Positions 1-5,248 of a stretch of DNA of 5,673 nucleotides are shown here, piece by piece. The stretch is from Alphaproteobacteria bacterium. Lineage in GTDB: Bacteria; Pseudomonadota; Alphaproteobacteria; Micavibrionales; Micavibrionaceae. Where the stretch lies: NCBI GenBank assembly GCA_023301785.1, contig JALZUF010000077.1, positions 1-5,673 of the forward strand, in the 5' to 3' direction. Under the pieces are notes generated by a model. The model did not search any database, had not been told where the DNA came from, and saw only the letters and a list, made by a program, of their open reading frames with translations. The stretch's first letter is position 1, and each line of letters begins with the position of its first letter. The position numbers and the translations under genes are program-made.

Positions 1-416
1 CGTAAGTAGTCACAAAGAAAAATAAGCGCATGATGATTTTCGTGAACGGTTGAAAATTGTTTAAACAAGTCACTGTCTTCTGGCGCTTCAATATGTTGCT
101 CAAGTGATAACCAACCTTTTGTGCGCGCTAATTTAAACAGTGTAAAAAGCAAACTTAGCAAATCAATATAGCTTTGCTTGTCATGCGCAGACTCTTTTTT
201 CATCGCTTTGAAATAACCAAGCGTTTGTTTAACAACCGCCCATGGGTTTGAAATAATAAACGCACATACACCAACCCCAAAAATAATCATCATCTCGGCG
301 GGGAGAGCAGGTAAAATTGATCCTGTAATAAGGTGTAATCCAGCATCAACACCAGCGGCAACCATAAGGCCACCAAAGGTCATGACAAAAACAAAGAAAA
401 TAGCGGCAAACTTCAT
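1..416 (-). CDS. motA: Flagellar motor stator protein MotA, N-terminal part (cut by window edge)
   Basis: MotA is the inner-membrane stator subunit that, with MotB, conducts ions and pushes on the flagellar rotor protein FliG. The visible 138 residues begin MKFAAIFFVFVMTFGG and contain two hydrophobic segments (about residues 2-22 and 35-57). These are followed by the cytoplasmic stretch with the family pattern LLSLLFTLFKLARTKG, SLEQHIEAPEDS and the closing FLCDYL. R98 and E106 match the positions of the conserved Arg90/Glu98 pair of E. coli MotA that contacts FliG. The ATG at 416 is chosen because it puts TM1 at the extreme N-terminus, as is usual in MotA. An AAGGA at 429-433 lies 12 nt upstream, slightly far. 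The C-terminal half, with TM3-4, lies outside the window. It is co-oriented with hemB, but the 151-bp gap suggests its own promoter. Confidence 0.93.
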   Translation of the reverse strand, partial: MKFAAIFFVFVMTFGGLMVAAGVDAGLHLITGSILPALPAEMMIIFGVGVCAFIISNPWAVVKQTLGYFKAMKKESAHDKQSYIDLLSLLFTLFKLARTKGWLSLEQHIEAPEDSDLFKQFSTVHENHHALIFLCDYL

Positions 417-479
417 AGCGAGTGAAAATCCTTTTCGTTACACGAAGACAGTTATAAAGATATCATAACATGACTCTAA

Positions 480-498
480 TGGGCACAGAAAATGCCCA
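480..498. repeat. Perfect inverted repeat upstream of motA
   Basis: TGGGCA and TGCCCA arms (6 bp, exact) flank a 7-nt spacer, about 64 bp upstream of the motA start and 70 bp past the hemB stop. No T-run follows on the minus strand, so it is not a classical intrinsic terminator for hemB. On the minus strand a TATGAT -10-like hexamer lies at 462-467. The palindrome covers the place where its -35 would be, which would suit an operator or activator site for motA. This role is inference; a plain RNA hairpin is the alternative. Confidence 0.4.
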
Positions 499-567
499 AT
501 GACTTCAATAGTATCGCTGTTTTTTGTAATTTTGGCAAGCCGCCAGAAACCAGAAACGATGGCAGGG

Positions 568-1659
568 CTATTTCAACCAGTCCGCAACATCGCAAGCAGA
601 ATATGACAAAATCATATCCGCACCCGCACGTTTAAATGCCATCAAGCTTTCCATCATCGCGGTTTCATAATCAAGCGCACCAGCTTCGGCGGCCAAACGG
701 ATCATCGCGTATTCACCACTGATTTGATAGACGGCGAGGGGGAGGTCACTTGCGTCGCGTAGCTTCGATAAAATATCCAAATACGGCATACCGGGCTTCA
801 CCATTAAGATGTCCGCACCTTCTTGTTCATCCATCAACGCATCACGTATCGCTTGGCGACCATTGGCAGGATCAAGCTGGTAAGTTTTACGGTGTGCAGG
901 GACGCTTGCGTCATGCCCAAGGCTGCAACCTGCAGCATCACGGAACGGACCATAAAAGACGCTGGCAAATTTCGCGGCATAGGCCATGACCGGAACATTA
1001 TGAAATCCTGTCACATCTAGCGCGTGGCGAATACCTGCAATTTGACCATCCATCATACCACTGGGTGCAACCATATCTGCACCTGCTTCGGCGGCAATAA
1101 CCGCCTGCATGGCAATATTCTCAACGGTTTTATCATTATCAACATCGCCATTCGTGCCAATAGGGCCGCAATGCCCATGATCCGTATATTCACAGAAACA
1201 AAGATCTGCCGTAATCGCCACATCAGGGGCGGCTTGTTTCGCACGATCAATCATGCGCGCCATTAACCCGTTCGGGCTTAATGAATCTGATCCTGTATGA
1301 TCTTTATGATGCGACACACCAAACATCATAACCGATGGAATACCAAGCGCTTGCACTTGTTTCATCTTCGCTTCAAGGCTCTTTTCAGTCTCACGAACAA
1401 CACCAGGCATCGACGCAATCGCCACTGGCTCTGAAATGTCTTCTTCAACAAAAATTGGGTAAACCAAATCTTTAATCTGTACGTTATTTTCGCGCACCAT
1501 ATCACGCATGGCGTCTGATCCACGCAGGCGGCGCATACGAACATGCGGGAAGGCATTATCCGTCAGGCGCTTATGCTTCATTAACTCAGCATGGCTTTTT
1601 GGCTCAATGAGGTTCTCTGGAAGGAGGTTTTTCAGTCTATTTGTAGCGGCATCTGACAT
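568..1659 (-). CDS. hemB: Porphobilinogen synthase (delta-aminolevulinic acid dehydratase)
   Basis: HemB condenses two 5-aminolevulinate molecules into porphobilinogen, an early cytoplasmic step of haem and tetrapyrrole synthesis. The 363-residue product carries both Schiff-base lysines: K230 in AYAAKFASVFYGPFRDA and K288 in ILMVKPGMPYLD. The signature MVAPSGMMDGQIAGIR lies at about 196-211. The metal site DLCFCEYTDHGHCG has C154, C156 and C164, the zinc-binding triad, rather than the Asp-rich magnesium type. The conserved core starts near residue 37 (FPHVRMRRLRGSDAMRD). The first 36 residues are an extension relative to E. coli HemB (324 aa), so the start could be later, for example Met27. 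A GAAG at 1668-1671, 8 nt upstream of the ATG, weakly supports the longer form. It is divergent from the MarR-type gene, and motA lies 151 bp downstream. Confidence 0.97.
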   Translation of the reverse strand: MSDAATNRLKNLLPENLIEPKSHAELMKHKRLTDNAFPHVRMRRLRGSDAMRDMVRENNVQIKDLVYPIFVEEDISEPVAIASMPGVVRETEKSLEAKMKQVQALGIPSVMMFGVSHHKDHTGSDSLSPNGLMARMIDRAKQAAPDVAITADLCFCEYTDHGHCGPIGTNGDVDNDKTVENIAMQAVIAAEAGADMVAPSGMMDGQIAGIRHALDVTGFHNVPVMAYAAKFASVFYGPFRDAAGCSLGHDASVPAHRKTYQLDPANGRQAIRDALMDEQEGADILMVKPGMPYLDILSKLRDASDLPLAVYQISGEYAMIRLAAEAGALDYETAMMESLMAFKRAGADMILSYSACDVADWLK

Positions 1660-1685
1660 AATAACATCTTCAATTTTATATAATA

Positions 1686-1712
1686 TTTAACTGTCTTTAA
1701 TATGTTTTAACT
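1686..1712. promoter_or_regulatory. Three TTTAA boxes at exact 10-bp spacing in the hemB/marR-type intergenic region
   Basis: TTTAA occurs at 1686-1690, 1696-1700 and 1706-1710; the outer copies extend to TTTAACT. The 10-bp period puts all three on one face of the helix. They lie 27-53 bp upstream of the hemB ATG, inside the 169-bp divergent intergenic region. A TATTTA/TAAATA inverted repeat (1717-1722 and 1733-1738) follows. This could be an operator for the adjacent MarR-type regulator or an intrinsically bent promoter DNA. The sequence is very AT-rich, so chance occurrence is possible. Confidence 0.35.
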
Positions 1713-1729
1713 ATTCTATTTATAAGGGA

Positions 1730-1758
1730 TTGTAAATAAGTCTTTCCGCTTTTACTAT
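1730..1758 (+). promoter_or_regulatory. Candidate promoter of the MarR-type gene
   Basis: TTGTAA (1730-1735) and TACTAT (1753-1758) each match the sigma-70 -35 and -10 consensus at 4 of 6 positions, with a 17-bp spacer. The resulting leader would be about 65 nt. The -35 overlaps the right arm of the TATTTA/TAAATA inverted repeat, which would allow autoregulation. The match is modest. Confidence 0.3.
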
Positions 1759-1828
1759 ATAAATCAAATACAGGTCATATCGGCTATCACTTCAATGCGT
1801 AAAATCAAAGGTTTCACAAGGTACTAAA

Positions 1829-2299
1829 ATGGCATCAAACTATTATGAATCAATTCAGATGATTGAACGTCTTCACCGTTACTTTTTGGACGTGGTAAAG
1901 ATCGAAATCGACCGCAAGCAAATCCAAGACATTAATAACGTGCAGGCTATGATCCTGTATAATATTGGTCACGAAAATATGACCGTGGGTGAGCTAACGT
2001 TGCGCGGCTACTACCTTGGCTCAAACGTATCCTATAATGTAAAAAAGATGAGCGAGAATGGTTATATCGAACAAGAACGTTCCGTTCATGATAAACGCTC
2101 TATCCGTGTGAAGCTGTCTGAAAAAGGAAAAGAGCTATACGAAGTGCTGAACAATATGTTTGAACGTCATGAAAGTAAATTGGAAGGCACCAAGCTAACG
2201 CCAGAAAGTTTAAAAGACACAATCGATACACTTCAAAACATAGAACGCTTCTGGAACGCCCAAACCCAAGCTTCTGCTATGGCTGATCCCGAAGATTAA
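1829..2299 (+). CDS. MarR-family winged-helix transcriptional regulator (LdtR-like)
   Basis: The 156-residue protein has the MarR layout: an N-terminal dimerisation helix (about 4-35), a winged helix-turn-helix (about 51-100) and a C-terminal helix (about 123-145). The recognition region reads GYYLGSNVSYNVKKMSENGY, and the wing carries the family signature DKRSIRVKLSEKG at 88-100. A Cys redox sensor is absent because the protein has no cysteine, so any signal is more likely a small ligand. The sequence style, with GELTLRGYYLGSNVSYN, recalls the LdtR group of alphaproteobacterial regulators linked to cell-wall L,D-transpeptidase control; this is from memory and unverified. AAGG at 1818-1821, 7 nt from the ATG, supports the start. 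It is divergent from hemB and convergent with the next gene, sharing 4 bp at the stops. Its targets are not visible; hemB and itself are the obvious local candidates. Confidence 0.9.
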   Translation: MASNYYESIQMIERLHRYFLDVVKIEIDRKQIQDINNVQAMILYNIGHENMTVGELTLRGYYLGSNVSYNVKKMSENGYIEQERSVHDKRSIRVKLSEKGKELYEVLNNMFERHESKLEGTKLTPESLKDTIDTLQNIERFWNAQTQASAMADPED

Positions 2300-3249
2300 A
2301 ATTCTTGTTTTGGCGGTGGTGACCCTAATATCAATCCCTTGTTAGCGTGTCCGTCACCAAAATCAGGAGTTGGGCCTTCATGTGCGGTTATTTCAAACTC
2401 TACATGACTTTCTAACCTTTCATTTAATTGTACAATCTCGTGTATTTCATAGTAATCATCACTTAATACAAACTCGTCATCTTGACCTAAGCTTAATGCA
2501 AGAGAATTATAACTTTCGTAGCTATCTGATAGAGTTTTTAAATCGCTTAAAAATTTTTCTTCAAATTCTCTAAACAAGTCTTCTGGCAGGTCTTGATAAT
2601 CAGGATCTAATATTCCATCACCGCTAGTATAAGATTCATAAAAAGGATGATCGTACACATCAAAATATAAATCTGTGATAGTTTCAAAATCTTGTTCAAA
2701 TTGCGTTTCTAATTCAGGACGATTACTCTCAATTTCTAATTGGACGTAAGGTTGGGCGCGACGGTCATAATTATCTAAGGCGGTCTGCGTGTCTTGCTGG
2801 CTCATGATATCACGATAGCCAGTTTGCAATTCCCCGCGAATTCTTTGGTTTTCTGACAGCAATGTATTTACATCTGTTTGTCCTTCCACAAATTTAGAAT
2901 ACTGATATTCAAATTCAAAAACATGATCATCAACAATCTCTGCCTGTTCATAGGGCGAGGCGGTTGAGGGTGTATCATTAAAATATTCTCCAAACTCTGC
3001 ATTGAAATAAACAGGTTGATCTTCAACAATAGGATATTGCTCATCCATAGTGCGCTCATGAAACATTGCGTTTAATTGTTCCGTAAAACTGGGTGGACCC
3101 TCAATGGTTTCTGTGAATTCAATAGCAGAGCCGTCATCAATAGGGGCTTGATTGGCGCCAGCGTTTCTATAGCCTTCGCCTGCCGCAACACCAGTATTAT
3201 AACTTTGCTGAAGAGCTCGAACGCTGATTTTACTGCGAATTCCTGCCAA
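2296..3249 (-). CDS. Unknown acidic protein, downstream paralogue of a tandem pair
   Basis: I do not recognise this 317-residue protein. It is very acidic (by hand count 67 Asp+Glu against 18 Lys+Arg), has no cysteine, is rich in Tyr and Phe, and shows no signal peptide or membrane segment. From about residue 76 to 280 it aligns with the upstream gene. The strongest matches are EDQPVYF...FGEY...DTPSTA and EQAEIVDDHV (76-110, 29 of 35 identical) and MSQQD.QTAL..YD.R (149-180). Its N-terminus (ISVRALQQSYNTG, then AAGEGYRNA) loosely matches residues 118-134 of the paralogue, so it lacks that protein's first 110 residues or so. The tail is Gly/Pro-rich and ends ILGSPPPKQEF. The start is TTG, supported by AAGGA 6 nt upstream; the first in-frame ATG would remove 61 residues. 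It lies 14 bp after its paralogue, almost surely in the same operon. A cytoplasmic DNA mimic or an exported protein are guesses only. Confidence 0.85.
   Translation of the reverse strand: MAGIRSKISVRALQQSYNTGVAAGEGYRNAGANQAPIDDGSAIEFTETIEGPPSFTEQLNAMFHERTMDEQYPIVEDQPVYFNAEFGEYFNDTPSTASPYEQAEIVDDHVFEFEYQYSKFVEGQTDVNTLLSENQRIRGELQTGYRDIMSQQDTQTALDNYDRRAQPYVQLEIESNRPELETQFEQDFETITDLYFDVYDHPFYESYTSGDGILDPDYQDLPEDLFREFEEKFLSDLKTLSDSYESYNSLALSLGQDDEFVLSDDYYEIHEIVQLNERLESHVEFEITAHEGPTPDFGDGHANKGLILGSPPPKQEF
2920..3024 (-). repeat. Conserved block of the tandem duplication, copy 2
   Basis: These 105 bp encode residues 76-110 of the downstream paralogue. They match 3933-4037 at 89 of 105 positions without a gap (hand alignment). 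Flanking parts of the two genes are much more diverged. Confidence 0.85.
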
Positions 3250-3255
3250 GGTTGA

Positions 3256-3260
3256 TCCTT
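3256..3260 (-). promoter_or_regulatory. Ribosome binding site deciding a TTG start
   Basis: AAGGA on the minus strand lies in the 14-bp gap between the two paralogues and 6 nt before the TTG at 3247-3249. This ideal spacing is the reason for choosing TTG over the much later ATG codons. Confidence 0.7.
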
Positions 3261-3263
3261 ATC

Positions 3264-4454
3264 TTAAAAAGTTGGTGTTGGTGCGAGTAAAGGGGTTCCT
3301 AAGGTCGATCCTTCGCCAAGAGTCCCTTCTTGAGTTGCTATATAGCCAGGTGAGGGCTCGCCAATATCACCCTCTACATACCCAGATGGAATGCCACCGA
3401 TAATAGGTAATCCGTTATCAAAATTTTCTATTTGCCCAGCGATACCTCTTGCTGCAAATAGTTGATACATATCATTTTCCATTTCTATAGGTATTTCAAT
3501 TCCTAAATCTGTGTGATCATAAATGGTTATGTAAGCTGAGGCACTGTCGATGTAAGTTTGATAGTCGGCGAGAAAATCCTCTGAGAATTGTTGGGTTTCA
3601 GGACTATCAATATCAAATCCATACCAAGGTTCTATACCATCTTCATAAAACTCATAAAGTGGATGTAAGTATAAATCTCGGCCTAACTCTTCCATTGTTT
3701 CAATATGCGCCATTGCCTGCTCTTTCAGTTCAGGGTAATTACTTTCAACTTCCAATTCCACATAACCTTTAGTGCGTTGATCAAAATTAAGTAGGGCGGT
3801 CTGCCTATCTTGTTGGCTCATACCATTGTCGCCATATTTCAAGTCATCACGAATGCGATCGTTTTCTGCAAGTAAAGTTAGTAAGTCGCTTCGCCCTTCG
3901 ACAAACTCCGTATATTGTCCGTAAAATTCACGTACATGGTCATCAACAATCTCTGCCTGTTCATCGGGTAGGGCGGTTGAAGGTGTGTCGGCAAGATATT
4001 CTCCAAAATCGGCATCGAAATAAACAGGTTGGTCTTCAATGTCGGGAGAAACTGCTTTTTGGTATGCTTCACCTAATTTCGCCCCTAAGTTATCGATGCT
4101 TATAATTGTACTAAGCGCACCCTCTGGGCTTAGCGGCTCGGCAGTAAAGTCACTAGGGTGATCTGGATTTCCCAAATGAGCTATAGAGAGTTCTCCATCA
4201 AAATCTTCAAATGCTCTTTCAATTTGAGAGATATCAGATTCTGGTAGGCTTTTAATTATATTCAATACGCGTTCTGAATTCGATAATTCCGATCTATCAT
4301 TGATACCAAGCGCTGACCCTCTTTGTCTCATATCTTCAACAAGTCGTAAGCCTTCTTCGATAAATTGGGCATTAATATTCCCTTCTAATGGATCGGGTTG
4401 TTCGATAACAACACCAAAAGGGTTGGGGGTTTCTGCCTGTTCGTAATCCGTCAT
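3264..4454 (-). CDS. Unknown acidic protein, upstream paralogue of a tandem pair
   Basis: Unrecognised protein of 396 residues, counting from the ATG at 4454; an in-frame TTG two codons earlier falls inside the predicted promoter region and is rejected. It is extremely acidic (hand count 82 Asp+Glu, 20 Lys+Arg), without cysteine, signal peptide or membrane segment. Residues 1-110 are unique to this copy and include likely helices (about 31-47 and 61-83). Residues 118-134 (ISIDNLGAKLGEAYQKA) and about 139-340 are shared with the downstream gene, including EDQPVYFDADFGEY, EQAEIVDDHV and MSQQDRQTALLNFDQR. The last 50 residues are Gly/Pro/Thr-rich, probably disordered, and end TLGTPLLAPTPTF. No RBS precedes the ATG, consistent with the leaderless promoter described separately. 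It is the first gene of a two-gene operon, divergent from the pair starting at 4593. No catalytic motif was seen, so a structural, binding or decoy role is as likely as an enzymatic one. Confidence 0.85.
   Translation of the reverse strand: MTDYEQAETPNPFGVVIEQPDPLEGNINAQFIEEGLRLVEDMRQRGSALGINDRSELSNSERVLNIIKSLPESDISQIERAFEDFDGELSIAHLGNPDHPSDFTAEPLSPEGALSTIISIDNLGAKLGEAYQKAVSPDIEDQPVYFDADFGEYLADTPSTALPDEQAEIVDDHVREFYGQYTEFVEGRSDLLTLLAENDRIRDDLKYGDNGMSQQDRQTALLNFDQRTKGYVELEVESNYPELKEQAMAHIETMEELGRDLYLHPLYEFYEDGIEPWYGFDIDSPETQQFSEDFLADYQTYIDSASAYITIYDHTDLGIEIPIEMENDMYQLFAARGIAGQIENFDNGLPIIGGIPSGYVEGDIGEPSPGYIATQEGTLGEGSTLGTPLLAPTPTF
3933..4037 (-). repeat. Conserved block of the tandem duplication, copy 1
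   Basis: These 105 bp encode residues 140-174 of the upstream paralogue and are the counterpart of 2920-3024 (89 of 105 bases identical, no gap). At protein level 29 of 35 residues agree, so conservation is concentrated here. Confidence 0.85.
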
Positions 4455-4460
4455 ACGCAA

Positions 4461-4490
4461 ATTATACTAAATTTAGCGCAATTATGTCAA
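4461..4490 (-). promoter_or_regulatory. Consensus promoter for the acidic-protein operon, predicted leaderless
   Basis: On the minus strand, TTGACA (4485-4490) and TATAAT (4461-4466) are both perfect sigma-70 hexamers, separated by 18 bp. Exactly 6 nt (TTGCGT) separate the -10 from the ATG at 4452-4454, so the canonical +1 is the A of the start codon. The spacer holds the perfect 10-bp palindrome CTAAATTTAG (4467-4476) directly against the -10, a natural place for a repressor. Confidence 0.75.
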
Positions 4491-4539
4491 ATTATTGGCG
4501 ATTGGTTCTGCATTGAGTCGCAAGAGAATATTGACATAA
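4482..4539. repeat. Inverted repeat formed by the two divergent -35 regions
   Basis: TTATGTCAA (4482-4490) and TTGACATAA (4531-4539) are exact reverse complements separated by 40 bp. Each arm contains a full TTGACA -35 box. The match goes 3 bp beyond the hexamer, which may be chance or a shared regulator site. Confidence 0.6.
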
Positions 4540-4559
4540 GTTTTTATTTTTCATATAAA
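4531..4559 (+). promoter_or_regulatory. Near-consensus promoter for the plus-strand unknown gene pair
   Basis: TTGACA (4531-4536, 6 of 6) and TATAAA (4554-4559, 5 of 6) are separated by an ideal 17-bp spacer. The predicted start near 4566 gives a leader of about 27 nt. That leader holds AGAAG (4581-4585), 7 nt before the ATG at 4593. Confidence 0.75.
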
Positions 4560-4567
4560 ATTACATC

Positions 4568-4579
4568 ATTTATATAAAT
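4568..4579. repeat. 12-bp perfect palindrome in the leader
   Basis: ATTTATATAAAT is fully self-complementary and lies just downstream of the predicted transcription start of the plus-strand pair. It is a possible operator for a dimeric repressor. It is pure A/T in an AT-rich leader, so coincidence is quite possible. Confidence 0.3.
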
Positions 4580-4592
4580 AAGAAGAAATATC

Positions 4593-5246
4593 ATGGGTAA
4601 AGAAATACGAGACGCTTGGGCCACAAAAATAAAAGAAGAAATGGATTTACAGCATATTGGCGTTCATCCCATCGGAATGGGTGGTATAAGATCTTTCGTA
4701 ACAAGATTGCTTTCAGAAATACCAAGCGCATCCGATATTACAGCAGGTAATTTTTTTGCAACTGATAATGCAGAAGTCATTAAAAATTATTTAGTAAATG
4801 CGATAGAGCAAAAAGAAAAGCAGAAGGCATCAAACCCTCAGTCCACTTCAAGTATGCTTATGAAGTTGCAGGCGGCACTAAAAGCTTATGAAGCTGGCTT
4901 TGAGATAAGTGAGCCTGTTCACCAAGAAAAACTTGAGGCTAAAAACAACGAAGCAACAGGGCCTGATAATGACGTTATCATGCGTGACTGGATCACCGCC
5001 GCTGGTGTTGAGTATGAAGAGAAAAATGGAAAAGAGTTATCTCCATCCGCGATTGGTTTCTTCCAAATCATGGTCTCTGAAGCAACTGGTAAACGTTTAA
5101 CAGGATCACTTCTGAATGAATTTACACCGACGGCTTTGGTTGAAAAATTAGAGCAACATATTGCAGATAACCCAGATGAAGATTATGAAGCAGAGGCCGT
5201 CATCTTAAAAAGCTTCGCGGCATCATTGCCTGCTAAAGCGCCTTAA
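4593..5246 (+). CDS. Unknown protein with two putative copies of a Trp motif
   Basis: Unrecognised soluble protein of 217 residues, without cysteine, signal peptide or membrane segment, and predicted mostly helical. The N-terminus (KEIRDAW at 3-9, then HPIG and SFVTRLLSEI up to 43) aligns without gaps to residues 7-47 of the next gene. A weaker second copy may begin at MRDW (130-133), with P151 and IGFFQIMVSE following. The middle (about 72-125) is Lys/Glu/Gln/Asn-rich and probably a linker. The C-terminal part (GKRLTGSLLNEFTPTALVEK and following) looks like a small helical bundle. The ATG at 4593 is supported by AGAAG 7 nt upstream and a strong promoter at 4531-4559. It is the first gene of an operon with the next gene (2-bp gap) and is divergent from the acidic paralogue pair. 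It is real by promoter, RBS and coding character, but the function is unknown. Confidence 0.82.
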   Translation: MGKEIRDAWATKIKEEMDLQHIGVHPIGMGGIRSFVTRLLSEIPSASDITAGNFFATDNAEVIKNYLVNAIEQKEKQKASNPQSTSSMLMKLQAALKAYEAGFEISEPVHQEKLEAKNNEATGPDNDVIMRDWITAAGVEYEEKNGKELSPSAIGFFQIMVSEATGKRLTGSLLNEFTPTALVEKLEQHIADNPDEDYEAEAVILKSFAASLPAKAP

Positions 5247-5248
5247 AA

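Noticed and set aside
750..1556. Several open frames of 60-80 codons overlapping hemB on both strands
   Set aside because: They overlap the fully conserved hemB coding sequence and their translations show no recognisable domains.
1687..1710. CtrA-type binding site (TTAA-N7-TTAA) upstream of hemB
   Set aside because: The TTAA copies are separated by 6 bases, not 7, and occur three times; in such AT-rich DNA this does not justify a CtrA call.
2291..2312. Hairpin with T-run at the convergent stops as a bidirectional terminator
   Set aside because: The stem AAGA/TCTT is only 4 bp of weak pairs with a 7-nt loop, and just four T's follow.
2296..4454. RTX-type type I secretion substrates
   Set aside because: The proteins are acidic and cysteine-free, but no GGxGxDxxx repeats are present and no ABC exporter gene lies in the window.
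4455..4460. TTG at 4460 as the start of the upstream acidic protein
   Set aside because: It falls immediately after the TATAAT box, in the 6 nt before the predicted transcription start, so it would not be in the mRNA; the ATG at 4454 fits instead.
5080..5190. Acyl-carrier-like domain at the C-terminus of the 4593 protein (LTGSLLNEFTPTALVEKL)
   Set aside because: The helix pattern is vaguely similar, but the Asp-Ser-Leu phosphopantetheine site is missing.
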